Shown: piece by piece, positions 10,609 to 22,510 of the stretch | How positions within the stretch are numbered: the first letter of the stretch is position 1 | Layout: every line of letters begins with the position of its first letter | DNA from: Daphnia pulex | Lineage: Eukaryota; Arthropoda; Branchiopoda; Diplostraca; Daphniidae | Assembly: GCF_021134715.1 (NCBI RefSeq) | Contig: NC_060023.1 | Coordinates: 9,796,001 to 9,860,000, forward strand | Length of the DNA stretch: 64,000 nucleotides | Reading direction: 5' to 3' | Made by a program: the position numbers and the translations under genes | Notes under the pieces: model-generated | Database searches by the model: none | Seen by the model: the letters and a program-made list of their open reading frames with translations, nothing else | Told to the model about the DNA's origin: nothing

Positions 10609-10839
10609 CTCAATTGAACTTCGTTTGTAGGTTTATGGTGTAGGTTTATCTTGACCTAGTTTCTTTATTTTGAAATATTACATCCGTCTCTTTAAATTCT
10701 AGAAAGTCAGTCCGTCATTCCAACAATTAAGTTGACTTAGTGCTCAGTCACTTTCCATCCTATTAGATCGTTATGAGTGTCAAAAGCCTGAAACTCATAT
10801 TTGAAGCCTACATACAGTGGAATTAGACAAAAGTTCTTG

Positions 10840-11068
10840 TGCATGGACCATGGATCTTTTCTGAATCTTGCAAGTGTAACCTGTGTCAGAATGTTTGTCG
10901 AGTGTATGACTGTTTCTACAGCCGTTCAGAAGGCAACCCAGCTGAGAAATAGGTAGAGTTTTGTTTTTCATATGTAAATTTGTAAATAATATAGAAAATT
11001 TTCCTTATCCAATTGCTATTTACAGTTCCAGTTTCAGTGAATGTACATGAAGAGTGTGAAGTGTATTT
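10840..11068 (+). repeat. Four-copy module, inner right copy
   Basis: Mirror partner of 9985-10212, in the same orientation as 4270-4530 and clearly diverged from it. Confidence 0.75.
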
Positions 11069-11745
11069 AGTACATTTACCAGATCTGCTTGATGAAAGTC
11101 AAATGCCTTACTGAATTCGTCACCCAAATGATAAAGGTAAACATCATTATCACCTTTTACCATGCTACTATGAGTTAATTTTGTTTAAGCTTCCTTTTAA
11201 TTCCCAACTCATTTTTACAAAACGTCCTCTGAGATCGCCAGTCGGCCGCCAGTTTCAATCTACAACGCAGTTTCTTCATGGAATCGTGAGTCCTGAGCCA
11301 ACGCTGGTTTTTGTCCATGACAGAAGAAGGACTTCTACCAACGTTCGGGTCCTTATCTTCACCACGTACGGTGCTTCTTGTGCTTCATTGGCGAATTAAA
11401 TCACTTCAGTGTTCGCTTCCGCCCGCTGTGACACACCTGTCATCATTCACCATGGGATTATGCCCAGGTACCCAACATTTGACTTATTTTCGTAGGTTAT
11501 CTACCAATCGTCTAGTTGAGTTAGAGTGTTAGACTCTGTCTGTGTAGTAGTTTCCAAAATCAGGCCTTTCTTACGCGCCAACGAAGTTTAACATTGAAGT
11601 TTCTTTTTTCCAACGCTAGATGGCTTTTTGAAAATTTGCAGCTGTCAAAACAGTCAGTTTCAGAAACTTTGCACATGTCTTTTAACATTTATCGGCAGTT
11701 ATTTTTTTGAAATATTTAGTGATAACTGACGATTACTATGCCAGC

Positions 11746-12135
11746 AACAAAGCTCACTTGTTAAATTTTCGATATTTCGCTTTTTTTTTCTACTTCCGGT
11801 TTGCTCATTTCAGTCTGTAGTTCAGTAAATATTCATTTGAGGAGCAAAAGAACCACATATTCGTGATCCTCGTAAAATTTGAAGTAAAGTTCATGTTATC
11901 TTTTTTACGTTTTCGTACTTCCGGTTTCGAAAATTTTCCTGAACTATAGTTCAGGAAAATTCTCGATTTTGGCCAAATTTTGGATTTCGTTTAAATCACA
12001 CCTAATCGACCCCAAATTTCATGGAGATCAAGAATATGTGGTTTAATTTGATGACAGCTCAATGGTTGAGGCGCTATGGTTACTTCCGGTCTACTTCCGG
12101 AATTTTTTTTTTTAGACTAGCAAGTGAGCTTTGTT
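11746..12135. mobile_element. Second MITE-like element, right arm
   Basis: Mirror copy of 8917-9306, with the same terminal repeats and internal palindrome. Confidence 0.65.
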
Positions 12136-12483
12136 ATGTGTACAGTTCTCAATATTGTTAGGTAGATTTTAAGCAATTTAAAGCGCACCTTTGAAGTTTT
12201 GAGCAAAAAAAAAACAGATCAATGATCCCATATGTATTATGTGACTATTATGTAACTGTTATTGGCATGTCACTTAATAAGAATTGTTTGTCTTGATTCA
12301 GGTAATGCAGAGGAGACGTCGAGAAGATGGATTTTCCCATCTTTAACAATCGTCACCGGTCTCCGTCGGACGTTGCCCCTGCTCCTGGTGCGAACGAAAC
12401 TCGGTGAAATCGCGACCGACACCGAGACTCGTCATCAACGTGGATCATCGTATTGTTGGTATTATTGTGTTAGTGTTAGTTAA

Positions 12484-12746
12484 CCCGTTGGCTGCCACAC
12501 CTTTGTTCTCCACTGCACGGGCCGCGCTGTTCGGTCTCGTGGTTTAAAAGCCGCGGGGCCGGGGAGTCGCCAAGCCCAAACTTTGCCGCAAGGCAAGCCT
12601 GTTAAAAGGCAATGCACCTTAGTCCTCCCCTTGTCAGCACGGACTTGTCAGCAATGGCAAGTCCCACTTGGTCATGGATCCTTCAGACGTGGCACGTAGA
12701 TTAGTAGAAAGCAACCTACGGGTTGTATGGCGTGGCAGCCAACGGG
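12484..12746. mobile_element. piggyBac-type MITE, right arm
   Basis: Mirror copy of the element at 8306-8568, with the same TTAA flanks and terminal repeats. Its presence at the exact mirror site means it was inserted before the palindrome formed. Confidence 0.85.
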
Positions 12747-13217
12747 TTAACTCAAGTGTATGTATGTATGTATATGTGTATGTGACTGTAAAATGTGGTG
12801 GAATTGTGGGTGGAGGTGGGACAATATAACACAATTCTTTTTATAAGTTTTTTGTTTATTGTCTTTTAGTTAATATCAAGTCTTGTTTAGAAATTATCTC
12901 AACTTCAAAGTCTTTCATTTATACCAAGATCAGCCACTTCCCTTTAACAGATCCAACAGTTACAAGTTTGTTCGTAACTTACCCTTGAAATATCATCGTT
13001 AAACCGCTAGAACATGTCCGTATGTAGAGTGACTATAGCAGTAATCACCCCTGAGACATGAAACAACACAGGCTTGAAGTTACTACCAAAGTCTTGCAAA
13101 AGAATTACCCGCATTAAAATTTTTATTTACTCATTTGAGATCAACAATTAACTCCCAGTGACCAATGATCATGAAGACAACCGACAAATAATAATACTCA
13201 AATAGTCGGCTCTGGCA

Positions 13218-13952
13218 TTAAGGAAGCTCCATGTAGTAAGTTGCGGAAGCGTAGTTTATGGTGTAATAGTCGGCTGCCTTAGTGGTGTAATAACTCGGGG
13301 CAGAGTAATACTTCGGTGCAGTAGGTGGTAGTAGCGTAAGTAGTGATGTAACTCGGTTTCCTTGGTGGTGTAGTATCTGGGAGAAAGCGCAGGTTGTAGT
13401 GTAGTAAACTGGATCATCGGTTTAGTAATCCGGTTCAACGTGGTACGAATTATCGGCTCCCTTCGTGGTGTAGTACTCGGCTCCCTTCGTGGTGTAAGCT
13501 GGAGCAACGAAGGTTGTAGTGCAGTACTTGGACGCTTCAGTGGTGTGACAATCCTCGGTGTAGTAGCTGGGAACATATTAGTACATGGAAGAATTTTTAT
13601 AGCTAGCTGGAAGATCGTAGGTTGAAGTTTAATACTCAGGAGCCTTTGTGGCGTAGTACTGAAGACCTTCGTATAGCAAGAAGATGTTGACGTTGTTGTT
13701 CAGTAAGCGGCGTGGTGAGGGTAGTGAAGCTCGGGGAAGGAAAATACTTCGGAGCTTCTGCGTAGTAACATCGGAGCAGCATAAGTCGTGTTGTAACGTT
13801 TTGGAGGCTTTGTGGTGTAGCACTTGGAGGACCTCAGTGTAGTAACCGGCTGTTGCGGAATGTTCACGCCCACCATACCCAGGAGAAATCGGCACACCAG
13901 TGGTCGAACCAACCATCACCGTTGCAACATTCACAATGGCACAACGCCATAG
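13218..13952 (-). pseudogene. Tyr-rich repeat pseudogene 4', right arm
   Basis: Mirror copy of 7100-7834. The peptides readable in it are identical to those of the left copy, so the lesions predate the duplication or were homogenised. Confidence 0.58.
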
Positions 13953-14036
13953 TGTACTAAAAAAATAATTTGAACATTAATATAAAATAATAACTGGCAT
14001 ATTGGCAATTAGAAAAAAGAATAGAGATTCAATATT

Positions 14037-14388
14037 TACCCATGACTGCTTCTGTGTAGTATTCGACCGTTTTTGTACTCCGGTGCCTTAGTGATGTAGA
14101 ACTTGGGAGCCTCGACGTGGTACTCGACCATTTGGTAGTGTAGCTGGGGAACAAATACTTCGGACATTCAGCGTAGTAGCTTGAGGCAACATGAGCTGTG
14201 GTGTAACAATCTGGAGCCTTGATGGAGTAGCACTTGAGAGCCTCAGTGTAGTAAGATGGAGCAGCGGAAGTTGATGCTTAATAGTAAGACAGTGTTGTGC
14301 TTTGGTACCCGCCATACCCAGGAGACAATACACCAGTGGTCGACCCAGCCATCAACGATACAACACCCAACAGCAGCACGACGCCATT
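14037..14388 (-). pseudogene. Tyr-rich repeat pseudogene 3', right arm
   Basis: Mirror copy of 6664-7015 with the same signal-peptide deletion and internal stop. Confidence 0.58.
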
Positions 14389-14675
14389 GTTTACTTGACA
14401 ATTAATAAATTTTGATATTCAAATATGGTTCTGGTATATTAACAAATAGAAAAAAGTAGAGTTGATTCACAACTATACGGAAAAATTTTTACCTTTATTT
14501 AAAACTTGTAACAGGACGAAGAATGAAGTTGATGACTAAGTGCACGGCAGTTCCTGTTGCTGTAACGGAGATGCTCACTCGTCTGCTGAATTCTTTCACC
14601 TTTTCTCTCCTTTCATACGACTAGACAATAAATAATTTGTACATTTAGTGGATGCCATATTAAAACTCCACATAA

Positions 14676-14888
14676 CAGAATATTTACCATGATATGTAGT
14701 GGTGTAGTACTCCAGTGCCTTGGTGGTGTAGTATTGGGGAGCCTCGGTGTAATAAGCTGGAGCAGCGTATGTTTCAGTGTAGTACTCCGGTGCCTTGGTG
14801 ATGTAAAAATTAGTGCCCTCGGTACAGCACTCAGGCACTTTGGTGTAGAGTATCGGAGCAACATAAGTAGAGGTGTATTACTGAGCCT
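14676..14888 (-). pseudogene. Tyr-rich repeat pseudogene 2', right arm
   Basis: Mirror copy of 6164-6376, with an identical readable peptide. Confidence 0.5.
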
Positions 14889-15027
14889 TGGCACTGCAGT
14901 TGCTGTTGCCGTGTCGGAGATGACCACTCGACTGATCTCTTTCGCCTTTTCTCCCTTTTTTAACAATTAGAGTAAATAATTTAGATAATAGCAATTGATT
15001 TAAAACTCTATGTAACGGAATATTTAC

Positions 15028-15356
15028 CCATGATATGTAGTTGTACAGTACTCCATTGCCTTGGTGTTGTAGTACTTCGGAGCATCGGTGCAGTAATCGA
15101 CCCTTGGTAGTGTAGCTCGGGGAAGAGTAATATAGCGGGGATTCGGTGTAGTAGCTCAGGGCAGCATAATTTGTGGAACAATAATCTGGAGCCTTAGTGC
15201 AGTACGTGGGGGCCTCGGCGTAGCAACTGGTCGTGTCGTGTGTTGTGTAGTAAAACGGCGGCGTCGCGATTTGTTATCCGCCATACCCAGGAGACATCGG
15301 TACATCATGGCTGAAACCAGCCATCAACGATACAATACACAAGTGCAGCACGACGC
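15028..15356 (-). pseudogene. Tyr-rich repeat pseudogene 1', right arm
   Basis: Mirror copy of 5696-6024 with the same lost start codon, stop and frameshift. Confidence 0.58.
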
Positions 15357-16524
15357 CTTAATTTACTATACACATAACAATTTAAACATTAATATGAAAT
15401 TATAACTGGCATGTTAACAAATAAGAAGTTGATTCACAACTACATGTAAAAATGTTTAACCATGATTTAAACTAGCATTTCGACGAAGAATTCGACAGTT
15501 AGTGACAAATGGTGCACTGCAGATTTGCTTTTACTATATCGGAAATGCTCACTCCGACTGATTTCTTTAGCCTTTACTTTGACCTTATGTACGACTTAAC
15601 AATTAATAATTAAACAATTAATATACAAAAATATCTAGCATGTTAACAAAGAGAAACAAAAATAGAAATCGATACATAACTCCATATACAGCAGAATATT
15701 TACCCATGACTGAGAATTGACAATACGATGAAGAATGCAGTGGATAACAATAGTGCACTGCAACTCTTACCGTGTCGGAGATACTCGCTCGACTGATCCC
15801 TGTCAACTTTTTCTCTCGCCTTTTATACGACTTTTTCTCACCCCTCCTCTTAAGCCTTGCGGTTATTTTACTTTCTTGATAATGATGCAAAACGTCCCGT
15901 GCTAACCCAACCTCTACATCACTGCATGAAACGTTTTACCTAATGATCTCCGTGACCTTCGATTGAAGAAAATGCAAACTGGCCTTTCCTTCTGCAGGTT
16001 GGGGGATGGGTCTACAAAAACCAATATCAAAGACTTCAAAGTGAATACCAAATAGCTTACCCTTGCGGCTATTTTACCTTCTTGATAATGACGAAACACG
16101 TGTCATTCTCACCCAACCTCTACACCACCGCATGCCAGTTTTACGTAATGTTTCTCTTGACCTTCAAGCGAGAAGGACATCCTGTCTGGACAAACTGGCC
16201 GACCTGCCTGCAGGTTGACTTGCATGCAAAAATTACAACGAATCGAAAACTCCTCACATATGTTGACTTCAAGGTTACCTGAGTATGAGTGAGGATTCCC
16301 CAGAGTCCAGAGCTATTATTCCAAACTGATATCAAGACGTCGCAAAAGGCCAGTAACAGCAACCAGCGCCAAATCCATTGACCCCAAAAACGAAATTCAT
16401 AACATTCGTGTTTGCCACATCTGTTGGAAAGAATAAAATGATTATTGCTACATGGATTTAAAAAAATAAATTGTTTCCTATTATTATATATCTGTACTCA
16501 TGTGTCATGTACAGATCTATGTAC

Positions 16525-16785
16525 ATACACATTGAAGATTATTCACTTCACACTCTTCATGTCACGAAACTCTAAGCAGCAATGGGACAAGGATATTATC
16601 TATGTTATTTACAAATTTGCACAAATTTACCTGTAAGAAATAAAACTCTACCCAACTCTTAGCTGGGTTGCCTTCTAAACCAACGTAAAAACAGCCACAA
16701 CAACAAACATGCTCCTGCAAGGTACGCCACCAAAATTGCAAGATTCAGAAAAGATCCTATGGTTCATGTGCAAGGATACCTATGT
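16525..16785 (-). repeat. Four-copy module, outer right copy
   Basis: Mirror partner of 4270-4530 at the outer part of the right arm. Confidence 0.75.
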
Positions 16786-17320
16786 GGAGATTACCTGGTC
16801 AGTGAAGAAGAAACAAGAGTGCAAGGCCGCTTTGCTGGAGAGCGATTAGTCATAGTAGGCTTCTAGTTTAGACCCATGACCCTCCAAAAGTTTTACTCTG
16901 ATCATGCGCCTTCCAAGTCCCCGTTCGACCAGAGCCCTCCTCATTCTCCTGTTTTTCACAGCGACCACCGGCGGTCGTACACGAGGCAAAGAGGGTGTTG
17001 AAAACAGCTGACACTCTCTGTCTGATTGATAGTCCACAGAGGAAGAGATGAAGGTATTAGTATCATAGAAAGTAGTAGTATCGTGCGTGTGAACAGGTAT
17101 AAAATAGCAAAACTGAAAATCACATTGAGCCGATGAGCATGAAAAGACTGACAACAAATAATACAATACAAAAGACAATAGAAAACATTTTGTCTGCTAG
17201 GCCATGATGACACTCTACACCATCTAGTGGAAGAAAGATAAACAGAGTTAAGAACATTTTAAACTTTTTTCAAATCTGCAAATTGGATTATAGGAAGCGC
17301 CCATTTGGCCGTCGTATAAT

Positions 17321-17704
17321 CTCCTTTTAAAATTCATTATAATTGTTATAAATTACACTAGATAGATTTTTTAGGTGTTGAAAAATAAGCACAAATGCAG
17401 CCATATTAATCATTAACACTAATGATTCAGCAGTGGAAGTGTTGAACAGACCCCTTTCCTATGAATGAAGTAATAGATGAAGGAATATTAGAATTGAACA
17501 CAGAGAACAAAGATATTTAATTGAAAACACTCAGCTGATACGAATTTTTATTTCAGTTGCTTGTATTTATTGCCATCACCCAACATTTGAAACCTTCGAA
17601 GCTGTTTAACAATTAACTTTATAAATTCATTTTTTTTTTGCCAATGATTCATACAATAATGTTGAAATCTTAGTGGTAGATGAAAAGCTTGATTATGTAA
17701 TTAA
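17321..17704. other. Spacer between palindrome and peroxidase 3' end
   Basis: AT-rich, probably including the peroxidase 3' untranslated region. No other feature seen. Confidence 0.4.
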
Positions 17705-20700
17705 TTAGAATAAAACTTCGTTTTTCCACATTGTTAAGTTCAAACTTGGGATAGTGGTTCCAGTGCAAAGGACTTTGGCATTCCTGTATCACAATGGAGA
17801 CAAATAAAGGTTGTAAGTGTTTTACATAATTTAAAATAAATAATCATAAAATTGATATATTAAAGTAGCGGAATAATAGCTATAACATCTCCAGTTCCAT
17901 CTACTCAAATAATTTTTCTAAATGTAAATACTTACGTCGCGCTGACTGGAATGAAAGCTTTGGGCTGAACGCTCAAAACTGTGCCGTCACTGTTGTCGCA
18001 AAAAATGCGTGCCAAACCTTATTTATCGAACAAAATTCAGTTGCATCAAATAGATTCGCATTAAGTTAATATACAGCACAAGTTTGAAACTTACTAGCTT
18101 TTCTGATTTCGGATAACTGGGCTAAAGTAACCAAAGAAAATAGTTGTTTAAAAAGACGAGTTTTTTAAATAATAGTTTTTATGGTCATCTTTAATACCTG
18201 AGGAAAATGAGTGAGCTTGACCACCAAGTTCGTAGAAATAGCGATCGGCATACTTAATCTGATTGAATTGTTCACCCAGTAAACAGTTTAAAGTTGGTCC
18301 GGCGATGGAACCACCGAGAGGCGCTTCCAAAAGTCCAGCTACGTAGACATCAATATCATCAACAGAGTTATACACCTGCTGTAGAAGAGGAACCAACTAC
18401 AAAGACAAAAAATATGCATTATTTTTCAAGAATTCAATCTGTTTAGGCAGAATTATAGTAGAACTCTATAGAAAAATGAAAAAAAGAAACTACATCTGGC
18501 TTGATAACTGGATTAGTTGTCGATGGAACGCTCAAATCAGCGAAACTGGTGGCTTTCGTAAAACCGCAAAATTGGCGATAGGTATTGTAGCTTGGAATAC
18601 CATGATCGCGGCCGCGTTGGATGTTTAAAGCAACAACATCAAACCGGATGTTTCTCGCTCTATAGAAATATTAGTTAATGGCGTCTGGGTAAAATTATGT
18701 TAAAGAAAATGATATATTTTAAAGCTATTTTAATTGTACCTAAAGAGCCGATTCCACAACGAGTCGTCCACATTTTGGTCCACTGATTGAGAAGGTTCGG
18801 TGAGAAGACCCCGAATAACGGCATCCAAATATGTTTTGTCATTGACGAGCATTGCCGCATTGTTAAAGGTATCGCTCATGGTATAAGAACTCGTCAGCAA
18901 TGTGCCGTTTTCAGCAAAAAGTCTACATTGAATAAATGTCAATGATTTCTTTCTTAAAAAGGTTTTAAATTGTTTTACTGGACTGATCCTTGAACGAGAG
19001 AATGACCCATACGGAAAGCAGCAGTGGCAAATTCGTTACTGATGGGTCCGGTAGATACTCTGCTGGTGTTGGCATTCGTAAGAAAACCGGATGCCAGTGG
19101 AGCAAGACTGTACTTGGTAATGGTTCCCGGACCTTAACATTGACATTGACCATAAACATCACAATGAATTTCCCTGATTGCAAATATAAACCGAAATTAA
19201 ACTCACTCAACAAAGCAGTGATGAATTCTTTGTAGGTAATATGTTGCATTTCTGCGATGACGATTCGTCTGGCCTCCTGAAACAGGATTGTGTCATTCCA
19301 TGTTGGATTAACAACAGCCAATGCCTTGGCGATTCGGTTGTGTTCACGAAGCCAGATGGTATGCATGACAGTTAGTTGTGGCTGCTCAGTAGCTCTCGAA
19401 TCACCTACTCATACAAACGTATAGTATTTAAACAGATATACAAATTGATGGATAATATTTACCTGCCAAAAAACAAGCACCAGTGGTGCAGGGAGACGTC
19501 AATGGAAGTAAATCTCGACTGGTTGTTGCACTAATTGCGTCTTTGGTTGTCAATAAAAGACCGCCGGTGAAACTACGGAGTGAAGCGGCAGTTGCCGGAG
19601 TCGATCCGTAAACCGTGGAGGCATCCATCCAGTGCGTGTTTTGATTGAGCTAATTGTATAGAAATAGTTAAGCATTCATTGTCTGAAAATATAAACGCAT
19701 TTACTTGGTCGGCGTATCCAATGCTGCAATCCAGTCGCGGACCGGAGATGGAGCGAACAAAGTTCATGCAGGTTGTGATGGACGGTGAGTTGACGTTCCA
19801 GAATCTATCGTTGGTTGGTACGGAAACGGGTAAACAAGCCGGATGAAGTTGGGAAGCGTTCAACGTGCCACCGGTACTGGAACAGCAGCTGATGTCCGAT
19901 CCGTTTGCTGTTAAGTAATTATTAGTATGAAACTAAAAGAAATTGTTCAAAGTGAAATAATTACTAAAGGTGAACTGAGTCGTTGATTCAAAATCGTGGT
20001 TAATAAACTGTCCAAACTGCATCAGTGCTAATGTAGTGGTACTGAGGGGTCTGTCAGCACCTCCGAAGATGGTGGTGCTTATAAGACGTGCACTGTTCAA
20101 CTCTGAACCGTTACTAGACACACGGGGAGATTGAATACCTGGCATTCCATTATAAAGTAAGAAGTTCATTTTTGAATTTTAAATGTCTGCGTAATTTGTT
20201 AGTATTATTGAGACTTGCCATCTGCGTATGCGGGTGAACTCAAACGGCGATAGTCAGTGAAAGATTTGCCAAGGTTTGTGAGTGTCAAGCTGTTGCAAGA
20301 TCCATCAAACGTACGGTATTTGGAAACTGTGGGGCACGTTGTCACACCAAGGCAAGTATTATTGGTGCTGGAGGGACTGGTGGTAGTGCTTCCGATTGTA
20401 GTTGACGTCCTTGTAGAAGTTGTTGCTTTAGTTGTTGTTGTGGAAAATGCTTTAGGAGTTGTTGTGGAAGTTGCTTTAGGAGTTGTTGTGGATGTTGCTT
20501 TAGTTGTTGTTGTGGATGTTGCTTTAGTTGTTTTTGTGGATGTTGTTTTAGGAGTTGTTGTGGTTGTTGGTTTAGTAGTTTTAGTGGTTGGTTTAGTTGT
20601 TGTTGTGGTTGGTTTAGTTGTTGTTGTGGTTGGTTTAGTTGTTTTTGTGGTTGGTTTAGTTGTTGTTGAGGTGGGTTTAGTGGTTGTTGTGGTTGGTTTA

Positions 20701-21386
20701 GTAGTTTTTGTGGTTGGTTTGGGAGTGGTTGTTGTTGTTCTAGGAGGAGTTGTTGTTGGTTTAGGAGATGTTGGTTTAGGAGAGGTTAGCAATTGTCGCA
20801 GATCTGCTTTGACTTCACCCGTCAAGCTCATCCTATAATTATTTTTTAAACAAAAAATTTACTTCACAATTTGTTTTCTATGAATGAACAATTGGCACTT
20901 ACTGCGCTTTGAGGTATCGAGCGGCTTCCAACATAAGGAGGGATTTGCGTGAGAGTTCCTGGGCTTCTGGCTGAGGTTTCTTGAACTGCGACATGCGGTA
21001 AAAGGGTGAGTCTTCCTTGACGTATTGTCCCTGTGCGAAGAGGTCCTCTTCCAGTTGGGTCAATCGATCGACGTAACTGTAACCAGCTTCTTCGCTCATC
21101 CTCATTTCGTCCTCGGAAAATTCACGAAGAAACGGTTGTTCGTCTTCGGTTATTACAGGTAGAACAAACAATTGACATTACGTTATGTTTCTTCAGTTAA
21201 TATTGAAAACTAAAATGTTAAACGTGTCACTTACCAACTTCATTTTCAACGACACCGGCGATTACCTGAAATGTAAATGAACAAATAATAAAGCAAATTA
21301 ACATTTCAAAAAGATAGCGAGTTGTAAAACCAAAATGAACTTACCGCAACCAGCACAATAGAGAAAGTGATCCAGCGTAGCATCAT
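17705..21386 (-). CDS. Secreted animal haem peroxidase with Thr/Lys/Pro-rich linker
   Basis: Exons, 5' to 3': 21345-21386, 21235-21265, 20903-21143, 20219-20832, 19965-20138, 19705-19907, 19463-19649, 19207-19404, 18979-19132, 18740-18922, 18494-18659, 18198-18396, 18095-18121, 17936-18017, 17705-17783. Phases agree and give 859 codons. The product starts [18 protein letters not shown], a signal peptide. A Glu-rich propeptide and a [12 protein letters not shown] linker (about residues 115-260) follow, then the peroxidase domain. This has YRTFDGSCN, the distal His in [52 protein letters not shown], the proximal His in FRMGHSLV, and [18 protein letters not shown]. It resembles arthropod peroxinectin/chorion-type peroxidases, which oxidise substrates with H2O2 in cuticle, eggshell or immunity. 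The boundary near 19132/19207 is the least certain. Intron 4 has a GC donor. Confidence 0.9.
20410..20780 (-). repeat. Coding minisatellite (Thr-Thr-Thr-Lys-Pro)
   Basis: Imperfect tandem repeats of 12-30 bp within peroxidase exon 4 encode [13 protein letters not shown] and TTTKATST variants. They form a likely O-glycosylated, extended linker. The complementary strand has a long Val-rich reading frame that is only a shadow. Confidence 0.85.
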
Positions 21387-21448
21387 GTTGAGCTGTTGTA
21401 CTGCTGGAGAAACAGGAGAGTGTGGACCAACAAAGTACTTTCAACCCG

Positions 21449-21456
21449 TTTATATA
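21449..21456 (-). promoter_or_regulatory. TATA box of peroxidase gene
   Basis: TATATAAA on the minus strand, about 63 bp upstream of the ATG at 21386. This spacing suits a short 5' leader starting near 21420. Confidence 0.6.
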
Positions 21457-22077
21457 CAATTGTGCTTCATATTATATAAATCTAGAATATTCTATTTGGC
21501 CACCTTGTTTGGATCTTTTATCACGTTACCCGGATCTAGTACTGTCGTTGTAAACTGCGTGTGTAGCATACGTACAATAGGTGCGCACATATGGGAACAC
21601 ATATGCTTAGTCTTCCACAATCCAGCTGAAGATTTATTATGTCATAACTGATGCTAGCTTGTCATCCTTCCGAATTGGTCTCCATCATATGCAGCGCTTA
21701 TCGAATAAATCAGATGCGTTATACTTTGTCACAAGTGTTTTGTTAGGGCTGCACCGGCTGCGCTTCTACTGTTCCTCTCTCCGCCAATGGGCTTTCTGTT
21801 AAAAGAATATAGGGTGGAAAAAACACTGTTACTGTGTACAAACATACGGCTCTCCTTTCGCGTTGGTTGAAAAACAACACGCAAACTATACAATTATTTT
21901 ATATGTCACTTTTTTACAGCTTTGTTAACAACGGTTATCAACAGGTGTTTCTCAAACCGGATCTAGCTACTTATAATTTTGTACAATACAAGCTCAGTAG
22001 GCTACTCTCATTTTCTATTCCCTCTTGTTACTAATATTGATTATGATTAGCATACTGATGAACTATTTTTAAAGATT
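21457..22077. other. Spacer upstream of peroxidase promoter
   Basis: No exon or repeat recognised. The decayed second peroxidase copy begins at its right end. Confidence 0.4.
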
Positions 22078-22510
22078 ACTTACAATAGGTGATGACGTAG
22101 CTGACGATTCATAATCATCAGTGCTAAATTAGAGTTCGTAGAAGACGTGCGCTAGGCGCAGAGCTGATTAGTTACCATACGTGAAAATAATGAATATGAA
22201 TGAATAATGAATTCCTAAGAAGTATTTAAATAATTAAATCACCTTTTGATTGGTATCATATGTGGAAATGCTCACCATCGAGTCAGAAGCAGGTGAAATG
22301 AAGCGACGATAATCAGTAAAATATTTTAAAAGTTTTTAGACTGTCTGCTAGACTGTTTAAAACGGAGTGTTAATTAGTAAAGTGTATCATGATTATTATT
22401 ACAAATTGATTTATCTGTCGTTATATTTTACTAGTCAAGATCTGGATTCCGGGTAACGTCGACTATTTTGTGACTGTGGGCAGAGCATCGTTCGGATCGG
22501 TTCATGGTTT
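22078..22510 (-). pseudogene. Decayed relic of a second peroxidase copy
   Basis: Three segments in the right order and orientation match the neighbouring peroxidase. 22085-22185 resembles the exon 5 region (19961-20125), for example AGGTGA...GATTCA..ATC, CATCAGTGCTAA and AAGACGTGC, with about 36 bp missing. 22285-22335 resembles the end of exon 4 and still reads KYFTDYRRFISPAS against [14 protein letters not shown]. 22440-22510 resembles the YRTFDG-coding part (ACGT..TATTTTG..ACTGTGGG). Frames are broken by small indels and stops, and no Thr-rich linker or downstream catalytic exons are seen. It is a truncated tandem duplicate lying directly upstream of the live gene. Confidence 0.65.

Larger units (their letters stand above)
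10609..17320 (-). repeat. Right arm of giant inverted repeat (palindrome)
   Basis: This is the mirror copy of 3763-10432, about 6.71 kb. It carries about 29 bp at roughly 16826-16854 that the left arm lacks, and an 11-bp insertion near 10625-10650 that looks like a short tandem duplication of the GTAGGTTTAT type. Predicted peptides are identical between arms in the core (6.0-9.9 kb versus 11.2-15.0 kb). They differ at a few residues further out, and most at the outer edge. Confidence 0.93.

Noticed and set aside
3763-17320. Palindrome as a pure assembly or chimeric-read artefact
   Set aside because: The arms differ by several substitutions and by indels of about 29, 4 and 11 bp, so one molecule copied twice does not explain it. 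A fold-back join of two haplotypes remains possible and is listed as a check.
20257-20838. 193-codon Val-rich reading frame on the plus strand
   Set aside because: It is the complement of the Thr/Lys/Pro repeat of the peroxidase linker on the minus strand.
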